Positions 42,094 through 53,986 of a DNA stretch of 64,000 nt are shown here, in pieces. Position 1 is the first letter of the stretch, and every line of letters begins with the position of its first letter. The notes beneath the pieces were generated by a model. The model saw only the letters and a list, made by a program, of their open reading frames with translations. It searched no databases and had not been told where the DNA came from. Origin of the DNA: Kosakonia oryzae. GTDB taxonomy: Bacteria > Pseudomonadota > Gammaproteobacteria > Enterobacterales > Enterobacteriaceae. The translations under genes and the position numbers were made by a program. Where the stretch lies: NCBI RefSeq assembly GCF_001658025.2, contig NZ_CP014007.2, positions 4,464,001 to 4,528,000 on the forward strand, in the 5' to 3' direction.

Positions 42094-43098
42094 TTATACG
42101 CGACTTAATATCCCGCGACGATAGAGATTACGCCGGATACGGCTAAGCCCCGCTTTCGGCTTACGCGGTTCGTCGAGGCTTGCCAGTACAATTTCCAGAA
42201 CCCGCTCCGCAACATCGCGATGGCGCTGCGCCACCGCCAGTACCGGGCATTGCAGGAAATCGAGCAGCTCGTGATCGCCAAAAGTCGCGATCGCCAGATC
42301 CGACGGCAATTTACCGTCGCGACGTAACGTAACGTCAAGCACGCCCTGCAATAATGCAAACGAGGTTATAAACATCGCCTGCGGCATCGGGTTGGTTTCC
42401 AGCCATTTATCAAATAGCTGAGCGGCGGCTTCACGCTCGTAGCTATTGGCATAGAGATACTGCACTTCACGCGGGTCATCTTTCCACGCCGTGCGGAAGC
42501 CTTGCTCGCGCAGGAAACTGACAGAGAGCTCTGGTAACGCCCCAAGGTAAAGCACGCGCTCCGCCGGAAACTTACGCAGCTCTGCGGCCAACATCTCCGA
42601 ATCATCCTGATCGGCGCCAACAACGCTGGTGAAGTGTTCACGATCCAACGCGCGATCCAGTGCGACAATCGGGAAGGAATCATTGGCCCAGCGCTGATAG
42701 AACGGATGCTCTGGCGGCAATGAGGTGGAAACAATAATAGCGTCCACCTGCCGCTGCAAAAGGTGCTCGATACAGCGCATTTCATTATCGGGTTGATCTT
42801 CCGAGCAGGCGATCAGCAACTGGTAACCGCGCTGACGCGCCTGGCGCTCCAGATAGTTGGCTATGCGGGTGTAACTTGTGTTTTCAAGATCGGGGATCAC
42901 CAGCCCAATCGAACGAGTGCGTCCTGCGCGCAGGCCAGCCGCCACCGCATTCGGGTGGTAGTTATGCTCACGAACAACCGCCATCACTTTCTCAACGGTT
43001 TTGTCGCTGACACGATACTGCTTCGCCTTACCATTGATGACGTAGCTTGCCGTGGTTCGTGAGACGCCGGCTAGCCGGGCGATTTCATCCAGTTTCAC
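42094..43098 (-). CDS. cra: Catabolite repressor/activator Cra (FruR)
   Basis: Cra is a LacI-family regulator that controls glycolytic and gluconeogenic genes; fructose-1-phosphate or fructose-1,6-bisphosphate releases it from DNA. It has 334 residues. The N-terminal helix-turn-helix and hinge helix are visible ([20 protein letters not shown]), followed by the periplasmic-binding-protein-like effector domain ([20 protein letters not shown]). The start is GTG at 43096-43098 with AAGGGG upstream, as in E. coli. It lies between ilvH and the mra promoter region on the same strand as both. Confidence 0.96.
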   Translation of the reverse strand: MKLDEIARLAGVSRTTASYVINGKAKQYRVSDKTVEKVMAVVREHNYHPNAVAAGLRAGRTRSIGLVIPDLENTSYTRIANYLERQARQRGYQLLIACSEDQPDNEMRCIEHLLQRQVDAIIVSTSLPPEHPFYQRWANDSFPIVALDRALDREHFTSVVGADQDDSEMLAAELRKFPAERVLYLGALPELSVSFLREQGFRTAWKDDPREVQYLYANSYEREAAAQLFDKWLETNPMPQAMFITSFALLQGVLDVTLRRDGKLPSDLAIATFGDHELLDFLQCPVLAVAQRHRDVAERVLEIVLASLDEPRKPKAGLSRIRRNLYRRGILSRV

Positions 43099-43221
43099 AA
43101 TTGCCCCTTAAATTGATGTACTCCATAACCTTTTTAGGGATATAGGTTAAAACCCTTAACATCTAAGCGCAGAATACTCAGTCCGGCAACCGCTTTCGTG
43201 TCTGGTTCCGGCGGATTTCGC

Positions 43222-43251
43222 AAAAAAAAGCCCGGCGTAGAACACCGGGCC
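43222..43251 (-). terminator. Intrinsic terminator of ilvIH
   Basis: On the minus strand GCCCGG pairs with CCGGGC around a 9-nt loop and is followed by an eight-T run. It lies about 25 nt after the ilvH stop codon. Confidence 0.88.
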
Positions 43252-43275
43252 TGTAAATATGGAAGGTTATTCTAT

Positions 43276-43767
43276 TCAGCGCATGATTTTATCGCCGCGC
43301 GACAACCCCACCACACCGGAGCGCGCAACTTCAACAATCTTCGCCACATCACGAATCGTGGCTAAAAACGCATCCAGCTTGTCACTGGTGCCCGCGAGCT
43401 GAACCGTGTAAATCGACGGCGTAACATCAATGATCTGTCCGCGGAAGATCTCAGCGTTGCGTTTCACCTCTTCGCGACCGTAGCCGCTGGCCTGAATCTT
43501 CACCAGCATGATTTCACGCTCAACATATGCCCCCTGCCCCAGCTCGTTCACACGTAACACATCGACCAGCTTGTGCAGTTGCTTTTCGATCTGCTCCAGA
43601 ACCTTTTGATCGCCGACAGTCTGGATCGTCATCCGCGATAAGGTGGGATCGTCAGTCGGCGCAACGGTCAGGCTTTCTATGTTGTAACCGCGCTGAGAGA
43701 ACAGGCCAATCACGCGCGATAACGCGCCCGATTCATTTTCCAGTAGTACAGACAGTATCCGGCGCAT
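43276..43767 (-). CDS. ilvH: Acetolactate synthase III small (regulatory) subunit
   Basis: IlvH binds valine and confers feedback inhibition on the IlvI catalytic subunit. It has 163 residues. The N-terminal ACT domain begins [31 protein letters not shown]; the C-terminal domain includes [21 protein letters not shown]. The start is taken at 43765-43767 as in E. coli; the frame is open ten codons further into ilvI. Gly14 and Asn29, known valine-site residues, are kept. It follows ilvI after two bases. Confidence 0.96.
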   Translation of the reverse strand: MRRILSVLLENESGALSRVIGLFSQRGYNIESLTVAPTDDPTLSRMTIQTVGDQKVLEQIEKQLHKLVDVLRVNELGQGAYVEREIMLVKIQASGYGREEVKRNAEIFRGQIIDVTPSIYTVQLAGTSDKLDAFLATIRDVAKIVEVARSGVVGLSRGDKIMR

Positions 43768-43769
43768 AA

Positions 43770-45494
43770 TCAGGTTCTCTCCGTTTTGCTTAACCACATC
43801 TCATCCATGCCGCCGCCGCGGATCTGCATCGGATAAACGTGTTCACTACCATCAACGGTAACGTCAACAAACACCAGGCGATTGTTTTTCACCTGCTCCA
43901 GCGCTTCCGCCAGCTTCGCCTCCAGCTCATCCGGACGCGTAATACGGATTCCCACATGGCCATAAGCTTCTGCCAGGCGCGCAAAATCAGGCAGCGACTC
44001 CATATAAGATTGTGAATGGCGGCCGGAATAGATCATGTCCTGCCACTGCTTCACCATCCCCAGATAGCGGTTATTGAGGTTCAATACCAACACCGGCAGT
44101 TCATACTGCAAGGCCGTAGAGAGTTCCTGAATGTTCATCTGGATACTGCCATCGCCGGTCACGCAGATAACCGTCTCCTCGGGCAGTGCCATCTTCACGC
44201 CGAGCGCGGCGGGTAAACCAAAACCCATCGTGCCCAGCCCACCGGAGTTGATCCAGCGGCGCGGTTTATCAAAACGGTAATAGAGTGCGGCAAACATCTG
44301 ATGCTGGCCAACATCGGAAGTAACGTAAGCGTCGCCATTCGTCAAACGCCAGATAGCTTCAATCACTGCCTGCGGTTTGATCTTTTCACTCTGGGTGTCA
44401 TATTTCAGGCACTGACGCGCGCGCCACTGTTCAATGCGCAACCACCAGTCACGGATCTCATCCAGCGGCTGCGGCTGCTCTTCCTGCTCCAGCAGTTCGA
44501 GCATCTGTTCCAGAACCAGCCGCGCATCGCCGACAATTGGCACATCCGCCTGTACGGTCTTGGAAATGGAGGTGGGGTCGATATCGATATGCAGAACCGT
44601 CGCATCCGGACAGTACTTCGCCAGGTTATTGGTAGTGCGATCGTCAAAACGCACGCCAACCGCGAAAATGACATCGGAGTGGTGCATCGTCATATTGGCT
44701 TCGTAAGTCCCGTGCATGCCCAGCATACCCAGCGCCTGTCGATGCGACGCCGGAAACGCGCCCAGCCCCATCAAGGAAGAGACCACGGGCAAATTCAATT
44801 TTTCGGCCAACTGGCGCAACTGAGCTTCGCACGCGGAGTTAATCGCACCGCCGCCCACATAGACCACCGGCCTCTTCGCCGCCACCAGCGTTTGCAAAGC
44901 GCGCTTGATTTGCCCTTTGTGCCCCTGCGTCGTCGGGTTATAAGATCGCATGCTGACCGATTCCGGCCAGAAATAGGGCAGCTTGTTGGCCGGGTTCATA
45001 ATATCTTTCGGCAGATCCACCACCACCGGCCCCGGACGCCCACTGGCAGCCAGCCAGAACGCTTTCTTTAATACGCCGGGAATGTCTTCGGTTTGTTTGA
45101 CCAGGAAACTGTGCTTCACCACCGGACGGGAAATCCCCACCATGTCGCACTCCTGGAACGCGTCATAGCCAATCAGCGACGTCGCAACCTGCCCGGAAAG
45201 CACCACCAGCGGGATGGAATCCATATAAGCAGTAGCGATACCCGTGATTGCATTCGTCGCACCAGGGCCAGACGTGACCAGTACCACCCCAACCTCACCC
45301 GTTGCCCGCGCAAGCCCATCGGCCATATGCACAGCCGCCTGCTCATGACGTACCAACACATGTTCAATACCGCCAACAGTATGCAGGGCATCGTAGATAT
45401 CAAGGACCGCGCCTCCGGGGTAGCCGAATACTTTCTTTACGCCTTGATCGATAAGCGATCGGACGACCATCTCGGCTCCAGACAACATCTCCAT
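43770..45494 (-). CDS. ilvI: Acetolactate synthase III large (catalytic) subunit
   Basis: IlvI condenses two pyruvates to acetolactate, or pyruvate with 2-oxobutyrate, in branched-chain amino acid synthesis. It has 574 residues, as in E. coli. The catalytic Glu is in [16 protein letters not shown], the ThDP/Mg motif begins [12 protein letters not shown] and ends [12 protein letters not shown], and the FAD region includes [19 protein letters not shown]-type purines lie 7-12 nt before the ATG (minus strand CTGGAGGCAAAGC). It is the first gene of ilvIH. Confidence 0.97.
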   Translation of the reverse strand: MEMLSGAEMVVRSLIDQGVKKVFGYPGGAVLDIYDALHTVGGIEHVLVRHEQAAVHMADGLARATGEVGVVLVTSGPGATNAITGIATAYMDSIPLVVLSGQVATSLIGYDAFQECDMVGISRPVVKHSFLVKQTEDIPGVLKKAFWLAASGRPGPVVVDLPKDIMNPANKLPYFWPESVSMRSYNPTTQGHKGQIKRALQTLVAAKRPVVYVGGGAINSACEAQLRQLAEKLNLPVVSSLMGLGAFPASHRQALGMLGMHGTYEANMTMHHSDVIFAVGVRFDDRTTNNLAKYCPDATVLHIDIDPTSISKTVQADVPIVGDARLVLEQMLELLEQEEQPQPLDEIRDWWLRIEQWRARQCLKYDTQSEKIKPQAVIEAIWRLTNGDAYVTSDVGQHQMFAALYYRFDKPRRWINSGGLGTMGFGLPAALGVKMALPEETVICVTGDGSIQMNIQELSTALQYELPVLVLNLNNRYLGMVKQWQDMIYSGRHSQSYMESLPDFARLAEAYGHVGIRITRPDELEAKLAEALEQVKNNRLVFVDVTVDGSEHVYPMQIRGGGMDEMWLSKTERT

Positions 45495-45835
45495 GCTTTG
45501 CCTCCAGGCTTATATTTGTCGACTGGCGGCGGAACTCATTTCCGCGCTGTCGCTCTGTTCAGAGCAGGAAATCCTGCATTCTGATTATGAATGGCAGTTA
45601 CCATAACCGCTCAAAATCTGGCAGGCAATTAGCAAACTGCCGGGGTCAATAACGTACAAAAGAGGAAAAACAACGCGAGAACAGCAGATTTGGTGAAAAC
45701 ATCTGTAATAAGGAAAGACGATGACCATTCATCATCCAAATGGCAGGTTGTACAGAAAATCATGCATTTTTAGCACAACGAGGGGAAGTCGCTGACGACC
45801 GAAATTAAAATAAAATACTACCCAGGCAAGATTAA
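45495..45835 (-). other. ilvIH upstream region
   Basis: About 340 bp between the leuO terminator and ilvI hold no supportable gene. In E. coli this region carries six Lrp sites that activate ilvIH. The segment nearest leuO is AT-rich (A/T runs around 45800-45835), which fits, but I cannot place individual Lrp sites or the -10/-35 with confidence. Two small palindromes near ilvI (GCTCTG-TT-CAGAGC and GCGGAA...TTCCGC) could form leader hairpins. Confidence 0.5.
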
Positions 45836-45872
45836 GCAGAATAAACCGACTAAACAAGCCGGTCTATTCTGC
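45836..45872 (-). terminator. Hairpin terminator after leuO
   Basis: GCAGAATA (45836-45843) and TATTCTGC (45865-45872) form an 8-bp stem continued by about five more pairs around a short loop. It starts 8 nt after the leuO stop codon. The following T-content is modest (TTAATCTT), so it may be a moderate terminator or a 3'-end stabiliser. Confidence 0.6.
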
Positions 45873-45879
45873 GAGCGTA

Positions 45880-46842
45880 TTACAGCGTACAAACCGAGGT
45901 CAGTAACTCTTCCATCCACTGATGGCCTTTATCGCGTCCTGCAGCTTCATGCCACGAGAGATAACAAGTCCGTGTATTAAGCGCCAGCGGCAAAGGCAAT
46001 ACCTGCAATGGCAGACCATGAGCAAACCGTTCAACCAACCAACGCGGCGCAATCGTCACTAAATGCGTTTGCGCGACAATGTTTAATACGCTGGTGACTG
46101 CCATCCCCTGATAGGCAATACGGCTCTTCTTTTCCGCCGTATCATACCAGGGCTGACTAAAGGAAGCATAACGGTCCAGCGAAACCACTGCATGTTGTTC
46201 ATTGAATACATCGGCTTCCGTAACAAGATTCGCACTGCGCGGATGTTCTTTACTGGTCACCAGTACCATTTCGTCTTTAAATAATGGAACGCAAGAGAAT
46301 TCCGGACGACGAAACTCTTCGTAGCCGATCACAAATTCAATTTCCTGGTAACGCAATTGATGCTCAGTACTGTGATTAAGATCGGCTTTAAACACCAGAT
46401 TAATATTAGGCGCAGCCTTTTCAACGCTATTGTAAATAACTGACGTTAAGAGATTATCCAGCGGGCTGCATACACAAAGATTAAATACACGCTCACTGCT
46501 CAATGGATCAAATCCCGAGCCGGGCAGCTCATTTTGTACCAACTGCAATGCCTGACGGATTGAGCCAAACAGTTGATATGAACGCGCAGTGGGCTGAATC
46601 CCACGGCCATAGCGGACAAAGAGCTCATCGTTAAACATGACTTTAAGTCGCGCAACGGCATTACTCACTGCGGGTTGTGACATTCCCAGCGCGTGCGCCG
46701 CACGGGTAATGTTTTGTTCCTGCATCACCGCATCAAAAACGGTAAGCAAATTAAGATCTACTGAACGCAACTGTGGTTTGTCCACATCGACAATCTGATG
46801 ATTATCAATAGCTTCCCCTGGAACATTGCAATCCGTCGTCAT
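45880..46842 (-). CDS. leuO: LysR-type pleiotropic regulator LeuO
   Basis: LeuO is an H-NS antagonist that regulates many silenced loci, including its own neighbourhood. It has 320 residues, six more than E. coli, owing to a longer N-terminal tail before the DNA-binding domain. The winged helix-turn-helix is visible as [20 protein letters not shown] with [20 protein letters not shown]; the C-terminal half is the LysR effector-binding domain with the conserved end [20 protein letters not shown]. The ATG has AGGGAG 8 nt upstream. It is divergent from leuLABCD. Confidence 0.95.
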   Translation of the reverse strand: MTTDCNVPGEAIDNHQIVDVDKPQLRSVDLNLLTVFDAVMQEQNITRAAHALGMSQPAVSNAVARLKVMFNDELFVRYGRGIQPTARSYQLFGSIRQALQLVQNELPGSGFDPLSSERVFNLCVCSPLDNLLTSVIYNSVEKAAPNINLVFKADLNHSTEHQLRYQEIEFVIGYEEFRRPEFSCVPLFKDEMVLVTSKEHPRSANLVTEADVFNEQHAVVSLDRYASFSQPWYDTAEKKSRIAYQGMAVTSVLNIVAQTHLVTIAPRWLVERFAHGLPLQVLPLPLALNTRTCYLSWHEAAGRDKGHQWMEELLTSVCTL

Positions 46843-47257
46843 GATAAAACTCCCTTAACTGTGTAATAATAATATTCAGGAAGATGATTTATCATGCATA
46901 TAGCATTATTAGAAGCATAGCGTGAAAAATTAGGAATATTTAAAGCTCCCTTTTTATATTTTTTTCAAGGATAATTGCGCCGATAAATAATGAGAAAATC
47001 AGTAGAGAGTTAATATATTTTTACTTTATCAAACATTCCGCAACTCATCTGATGATAAAGATAACAGGCATCCATTCCATAACGCAAAGCGTAAAAAGGT
47101 TGTTCTGTAAATTTATCTTTAAATTAGTGATCGCCCACTAAAAAATACTCAAAAGTGATTCGCACGAAATACGCATTTCATTCTAAGGTACAGGATAATT
47201 AACTGAAAAGCAGCCCTACAATCCATCTGTTCTGAAGATGGTTTTCAGGAACAGGGG
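46843..47257. other. AT-rich leuO-leuL intergenic region
   Basis: About 415 bp upstream of the leu promoter contain no supportable gene and are markedly more AT-rich than the flanking genes (for example around 46860-47000). In E. coli this interval is an H-NS/LeuO-controlled silencer region; the composition here fits the same use, but I cannot assign individual sites. Confidence 0.55.
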
Positions 47258-47286
47258 TTGACTTTAACAGGCGTATCCAGTACCAC
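47258..47286 (+). promoter_or_regulatory. leuLABCD promoter
   Basis: TTGACT is followed after exactly 17 nt by TACCAC, and the sequence from GTATCCAG to CTAAAAG resembles the E. coli leu promoter as I remember it. It lies 34 nt upstream of leuL. The -10 is poor, which fits an attenuated, ppGpp-sensitive promoter. Confidence 0.7.
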
Positions 47287-47319
47287 TAAAAGCATATCGT
47301 TTTTCCTGGAGCTTGATTC

Positions 47320-47406
47320 ATGATTCGCAACGTCGGTTTCGCTGGTCTACTACTACTAAACGCATCTCTTGTGCGCGGTAGACCGGTGGACGACATTCAG
47401 AGCTGA
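47320..47406 (+). CDS. leuL: leu operon leader peptide
   Basis: This is a 28-residue leader peptide used for attenuation. It reads MIRNVGFAGLLLLNASLVRG and then RPVDDIQS. Four consecutive CTA leucine codons (residues 10-13) act as the leucyl-tRNA sensor; CTA is a rare leucine codon. GGAGC is 12 nt upstream of the ATG. The E. coli leader has the same length and the same four-Leu block but different flanking residues. GGTCTAC at 47344-47350, at the Leu codons, is exactly complementary to GTAGACC at 47378-47384, giving the protector hairpin. Confidence 0.93.
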   Translation: MIRNVGFAGLLLLNASLVRGRPVDDIQS

Positions 47407-47427
47407 ATTGTCTGCCAGTTAAGACAG

Positions 47428-47457
47428 AAAACCCGCGCCTTGGCGCGGGTTTTTTTA
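47428..47457 (+). terminator. leu attenuator
   Basis: ACCCGCGCC and GGCGCGGGT form a perfect 9-bp stem (12 bp with flanking AAA/TTT) around TT, followed by TTTTTTT. It lies 21 nt after the leuL stop and before leuA, so it terminates transcription when leucyl-tRNA is plentiful. Confidence 0.95.
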
Positions 47458-47498
47458 TGCTCGTAGCGAGGCGACCTCAGATAACAAGGACCTAAACC

Positions 47499-50161
<2,663 letters not shown>

Positions 50162-50163
50162 TC

Positions 50164-51561
50164 ATGGCTAAGAGTTTGTACGAAAAATTGTTTGATGCGC
50201 ACGTTGTGTATGAAGCGCCAAACGAAACCCCATTGTTGTATATCGATCGCCATCTGGTGCATGAAGTGACCTCGCCGCAGGCATTTGACGGCCTGCGCGC
50301 GCACAAACGTCCGGTGCGTCAGCCGGGTAAAACCTTCGCTACCATGGATCATAACGTCTCCACGCAGACCAAAGACATTAACGCCTCCGGCGAAATGGCG
50401 CGTATCCAGATGCAGGAACTGATCAAAAACTGCAACGAATTCGGCGTTGAGCTGTATGACCTGAATCACCCGTACCAGGGGATTGTCCACGTGATGGGGC
50501 CTGAACAAGGCATTACCCTGCCGGGCATGACCATTGTTTGTGGTGACTCGCATACCGCAACCCACGGCGCGTTTGGCGCGCTGGCCTTCGGTATCGGCAC
50601 GTCGGAAGTTGAGCATGTGCTGGCAACGCAGACCCTGAAACAGGGCCGTGCTAAGACCATGAAGATCGAAGTGAAAGGCACTGCGGCACCGGGCATCACC
50701 GCCAAAGATATCGTGTTAGCGATCATCGGCAAAACCGGTAGCGCTGGCGGTACTGGCCACGTGGTGGAATTTTGCGGCGATGCAATTCGCGCGCTGAGCA
50801 TGGAAGGCCGCATGACGCTGTGCAACATGGCCATCGAGATGGGCGCGAAAGCCGGGCTTGTCGCGCCGGACGAGACCACCTTTAACTACGTGAAAGGCCG
50901 TCTGCATGCGCCGAAAGGCAAAGATTTTGATGAAGCCGTTGCTTACTGGAAAACCTTGCACACTGACGAAGGGGCAACTTTCGACACCGTTGTGACCTTG
51001 CAGGCAGAAGAGATTGCGCCGCAGGTAACCTGGGGCACCAACCCGGGCCAGGTGATTTCGGTGACCGATATCATCCCCGATCCGGCATCGTTCGCCGATC
51101 CGGTTGAGCGCGCCTCTGCGGAAAAAGCGCTGGCTTACATGGGCCTGAAACCGGGCATTCCACTGACCGAAGTGGCGATTGACAAAGTCTTTATCGGCTC
51201 CTGCACAAACTCGCGTATCGAAGATTTACGCGCCGCAGCGGAGATCGCGAAAGGCCGCAAAGTCGCGCCGGGCGTACAGGCGCTGGTAGTACCTGGCTCT
51301 GGTCCGGTGAAAGCGCAGGCGGAAGCGGAAGGTCTGGATAAGATCTTTATCGAAGCCGGTTTTGAATGGCGTTTACCTGGCTGCTCTATGTGCCTGGCAA
51401 TGAACAACGACCGCCTGAACCCCGGCGAGCGTTGCGCTTCCACCAGTAACCGTAACTTTGAAGGCCGTCAGGGCCGCGGCGGACGCACGCATCTGGTCAG
51501 CCCGGCAATGGCTGCCGCTGCGGCAGTAACCGGTCATTTCGCCGATATTCGTAGCCTGTAA
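50164..51561 (+). CDS. leuC: 3-isopropylmalate dehydratase large subunit
   Basis: LeuC and LeuD form the aconitase-type isomerase that converts 2- to 3-isopropylmalate. LeuC has 465 residues and carries the 4Fe-4S cluster; cysteine ligands are visible in [13 protein letters not shown] and in [10 protein letters not shown] (two). The active-site blocks [20 protein letters not shown] and [19 protein letters not shown] are conserved. It follows leuB after two bases and precedes leuD after ten. Confidence 0.97.
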   Translation: MAKSLYEKLFDAHVVYEAPNETPLLYIDRHLVHEVTSPQAFDGLRAHKRPVRQPGKTFATMDHNVSTQTKDINASGEMARIQMQELIKNCNEFGVELYDLNHPYQGIVHVMGPEQGITLPGMTIVCGDSHTATHGAFGALAFGIGTSEVEHVLATQTLKQGRAKTMKIEVKGTAAPGITAKDIVLAIIGKTGSAGGTGHVVEFCGDAIRALSMEGRMTLCNMAIEMGAKAGLVAPDETTFNYVKGRLHAPKGKDFDEAVAYWKTLHTDEGATFDTVVTLQAEEIAPQVTWGTNPGQVISVTDIIPDPASFADPVERASAEKALAYMGLKPGIPLTEVAIDKVFIGSCTNSRIEDLRAAAEIAKGRKVAPGVQALVVPGSGPVKAQAEAEGLDKIFIEAGFEWRLPGCSMCLAMNNDRLNPGERCASTSNRNFEGRQGRGGRTHLVSPAMAAAAAVTGHFADIRSL

Positions 51562-51571
51562 GGAGCTCACC

Positions 51572-52177
51572 ATGGCAGAGAAATTTACCCAACACACCGG
51601 CCTGGTTGTTCCGCTGGATGCCGCCAACGTCGATACGGACGCGATTATCCCGAAACAGTTCCTGCAGAAGGTTACGCGTACCGGTTTTGGCGCCCATCTG
51701 TTTAATGACTGGCGCTTCCTTGATGATAAAGGTGAGCAGCCGAACCCGGAGTTCGTGCTGAACTTTCCGCAATACAAAGGCGCATCGATTTTACTGGCGC
51801 GCGAAAACTTTGGCTGCGGTTCCTCGCGCGAGCATGCGCCATGGGCGCTGACCGATTACGGCTTCAAAGTGGTGATTGCGCCGAGCTTCGCCGATATCTT
51901 CTATGGCAACAGCTTTAACAACCAATTGCTGCCAGTGACGCTGAGCGAAGAGGATGTTGATGCGCTGTTCACGCTGGTGCAGAACAACCCGGGCACGACC
52001 TTTGAGGTGGATCTGGAAGCGCAGGTGGTAAACGCGGGCGGTAAATCCTACAGCTTTAACATTGATGCCTTCCGCCGCCACTGCATGCTGAACGGTCTGG
52101 ACAGCATTGGCCTGACGCTTCAGCATGAAGACGCGATTGCCGCGTACGAAGGCAAGCAACCGGCGTTTATGGGCTAA
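51572..52177 (+). CDS. leuD: 3-isopropylmalate dehydratase small subunit
   Basis: LeuD is the swivel-domain subunit of isopropylmalate isomerase. It has 201 residues. [17 protein letters not shown] and the substrate-binding [15 protein letters not shown] are the conserved blocks. AAGGAG precedes the start by 6 nt. It is the last gene of leuABCD; a pair of REP elements rather than a classic terminator follows. Confidence 0.97.
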   Translation: MAEKFTQHTGLVVPLDAANVDTDAIIPKQFLQKVTRTGFGAHLFNDWRFLDDKGEQPNPEFVLNFPQYKGASILLARENFGCGSSREHAPWALTDYGFKVVIAPSFADIFYGNSFNNQLLPVTLSEEDVDALFTLVQNNPGTTFEVDLEAQVVNAGGKSYSFNIDAFRRHCMLNGLDSIGLTLQHEDAIAAYEGKQPAFMG

Positions 52178-52192
52178 CAGCAGCAGAGTGCT

Positions 52193-52274
52193 TGCCGGAT
52201 AGCGCTAACGCTTTTCCGGCCTACGATCCTGAATGTGGTTTGTAGGCCGGGTAAGGCGAAGCCGTTATCCGGCA
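52193..52274. repeat. REP (PU) pair downstream of leuD
   Basis: Two inverted units, 52193-52224 (GCCGGATAGCGCTAACGC then TTCCGGCCTAC) and 52242-52274 (GTAGGCCGGGTAAGGCGAAG then CCGTTATCCGGC), match the enterobacterial REP consensus in opposite orientation. Each can form a hairpin. Such pairs bind gyrase, Pol I or IHF, stabilise upstream mRNA and attract insertions. Confidence 0.85.
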
Positions 52275-52304
52275 TGAGCCGACCAGGTGCCTGGCCAACA
52301 AAAC

Positions 52305-53480
52305 TCACACATTCTTCACGCGGCTGGTCAGCAGCAGCGCCGCCACGGAAATCGCCGCAATCCCCACGTACACCGCCCCGTGACTAAAACTCTGCGCCAA
52401 CGCGCCCTGAATCACCCCGGCAAGAATCACCCCGGTTGAAATACTGTTAGTAAACAGTGTTGTCGCCGAACCGGCACGCCCCGGCATTAAATCCTGAAAC
52501 CACAGCATGCCGATACCGGCGACGATACCGATGAAGATTGCATTGAACAGTTGCAGCACCAGCAGCGCCGTCTGGCTGTGGAAGAAGATCAGCCCCAGAT
52601 AAAACACCACGCCTGCAGCAACGGCTGCCAACATCATCCGCCGCTTGCCCAGGCGTTTAACAAAATACCCGGCCAGGATCATCGCCGGGATCTCCAGGCC
52701 CGCCGCAGTGCCCATCAGGATCCCGGCGAGTTTATCCGGCAGCCCCAGCTCCTGGCTAATCCACAGAGGCATGTCGATGATGTACATGGTGTTGCAGGTC
52801 CACATCAGCGTTGAGGCGATAAACAGCATGCGCACGTTCTTATCGCCCCAGCCGCTCACTTCCGTCACTGCGACAGCGGGTTGCGCCACGCGCGGCACCG
52901 AGGGCAGCCAGAAGGCAATCATCACCAGGCTTACCACAAAAAGCCCGGCGGCAATGGTGAACATAGCAGTAAAGCCGTAATTGAGCGCCAGCATAAACGC
53001 CAGCGGCGGGCCAATCACCCACGCCAGCGAGAGCTGCGCACGCATCACCGAACTGAACATCACCACTTCCCGCGCGGAGCTGTCGGCATATTCGCGCGCC
53101 AGCGCAAAGAGTTGCGGCATCGCGGTATTGGCGAGCGAGGCCAGCAGCACGCCGCAGGTGATAAGCGTCAGATAGTGACGATTGAAGGCAAACAATAGCG
53201 CGTTGCCCACCGCCATCAGGCAACAAAAGAGGATCAGCTTGCGACGATCGCCCTGATTATCGGAACGTTTTGCCAGCCACAGGCTGACCAGGATCCCGGC
53301 TACCGCGTTGACGGTATAAAACAGCCCGATCCAGAAAGGCTGCGCCCCCACTTCGCGGCTGAGAAACAGGCTCAGCGTCGGCGCCTGCACCGCGCCGGCA
53401 ACGCCCATCATAAACGCAACGATCATAAAAGCGATGTAAACACCGTTGAGACGACGTCCCATCGTCATTAACCAGAGCAT
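52305..53480 (-). CDS. setA: Sugar efflux transporter SetA
   Basis: SetA is an MFS transporter of the SET family that exports glucose and lactose analogues; it is part of the glucose-phosphate stress response. It has 391 residues from the ATG at 53478-53480 (MLWLMTMGRRLNGVYIAF), which matches E. coli and has GGAAA 5 nt upstream. Typical blocks are QAPTLSLFLSREVGAQPFWIG and LTLITCGVLLASLANTAMPQ. The frame stays open for 54 codons upstream, but those codons run through the sgrS terminator and a repeat element and are not coding. In E. coli setA is cotranscribed with sgrS/sgrT; here the intervening element may weaken that. Confidence 0.94.
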   Translation of the reverse strand: MLWLMTMGRRLNGVYIAFMIVAFMMGVAGAVQAPTLSLFLSREVGAQPFWIGLFYTVNAVAGILVSLWLAKRSDNQGDRRKLILFCCLMAVGNALLFAFNRHYLTLITCGVLLASLANTAMPQLFALAREYADSSAREVVMFSSVMRAQLSLAWVIGPPLAFMLALNYGFTAMFTIAAGLFVVSLVMIAFWLPSVPRVAQPAVAVTEVSGWGDKNVRMLFIASTLMWTCNTMYIIDMPLWISQELGLPDKLAGILMGTAAGLEIPAMILAGYFVKRLGKRRMMLAAVAAGVVFYLGLIFFHSQTALLVLQLFNAIFIGIVAGIGMLWFQDLMPGRAGSATTLFTNSISTGVILAGVIQGALAQSFSHGAVYVGIAAISVAALLLTSRVKNV

Positions 53481-53526
53481 GAACGTTTCCTTTTCAAAAG
53501 CAGTAAAAGCCGCTGAAATCATAAAC

Positions 53527-53557
53527 GAAAAAAGCCAGCAAAAAATGTTTTGCTGGC
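53527..53557 (-). terminator. Distal intrinsic terminator of sgrS
   Basis: On the minus strand GCCAGCAAAA pairs with TTTTGCTGGC (10 bp) around a short loop, followed by TTTTTTCG. CACCCGCCAGCA preceding it matches the E. coli sgrS 3' end as I remember it, so this is the original SgrS terminator, now displaced by the element at 53567-53800. Confidence 0.85.
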
Positions 53558-53566
53558 GGGTGCAAG

Positions 53567-53800
53567 AGGCTGTATCCCACAATATCATTTGACGGCGACG
53601 CTGAGCCAAAAAAGCGTAATCAAGGCGGAGGGCGCAGGACATAGCGGGACTATGTTCAAGCCTGACAACGCAGAGTACGCTTTTTTAGCACGCGTCCCGA
53701 AGGGCTGGGGCTTTTTTTGCACATTACTGCGTTACTCGCGCCTTGTCCTGTGCAAAAAAAGCCGCCAGCGACGTACAGATGATATTGTGGGATACAGCCT
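53567..53800. mobile_element. 234-bp MITE-like multi-arm palindromic element inside sgrS
   Basis: The element is bounded by perfect 22-bp terminal inverted repeats, 53567-53588 (beginning AGGCTGTATCCCACAATA) and 53779-53800. Inside are two further exact inverted repeats: AAAAAAGCGTA (53608-53618) with TACGCTTTTTT (53676-53686), and GGCTTTTTTTGCACA (53709-53723) with TGTGCAAAAAAAGCC (53749-53763), plus small hairpins such as ACATAG/CTATGT and CCCGAAGGG. Parts of the two arms also complement each other (CAAGGCG/CGCCTTG, AACGCAG/CTGCGTT). It has no coding potential and no clear target-site duplication. The structure is that of a non-autonomous, transposon-derived or REP/ERIC-like intergenic repeat. 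I do not recognise the family. Confidence 0.8.
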
Positions 53801-53833
53801 ACACAATACTCAGTCACACATGATGGCCGCGAT

Positions 53834-53986
53834 TCAGTCCTTCGAGATCGGCGTTGTCACTTCCCACTGCATCAGTTCTTCCAGCATTTTCAGGCGCTGC
53901 CCTGCACTCTGACGGGCGAGCCAGCACACATCCTGCGTGGCGCGAAAATAAGCCAGATAAAACCGTCGTATGGATGATCTCTGCAT
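53834..53986 (-). CDS. sgrT: SgrT, glucose uptake inhibitor peptide encoded in SgrS
   Basis: SgrT binds the glucose permease EIICB-Glc and blocks sugar uptake. The ORF has 50 residues, beginning MQRSSIRRFYLAYFRATQDV and continuing CWLARQSAGQRLKMLEELMQ to WEVTTPISKD. It aligns with the 43-residue E. coli SgrT (RxFYxxYF, CWL, QRLxMLExLMQW). It has a seven-residue longer N-terminus and a different tail. The ribosome site AGGAGGTG is near-perfect and 3-10 nt before the ATG, stronger than I remember for E. coli. It lies in the 5' half of sgrS, upstream of the repeat element, so it should be unaffected by it. Confidence 0.9.
   Translation of the reverse strand: MQRSSIRRFYLAYFRATQDVCWLARQSAGQRLKMLEELMQWEVTTPISKD

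Noticed and set aside
43077-43170. Possible ~25-codon upstream frame overlapping the start of cra
   Set aside because: It could be a coupled leader (E. coli has been described with a fruL leader), but the sequence does not resemble it and there is no ribosome site.
53481-53642. 54-codon N-terminal extension of setA
   Set aside because: The extension reads through the sgrS terminator and the palindromic element. The family start at 53478-53480 has a ribosome site.
53567-53800. Interpretation of the palindromic element as an ERIC or REP sequence
   Set aside because: The ends do not match the ERIC consensus or the REP core seen at 52193-52274; the internal arms are also different.
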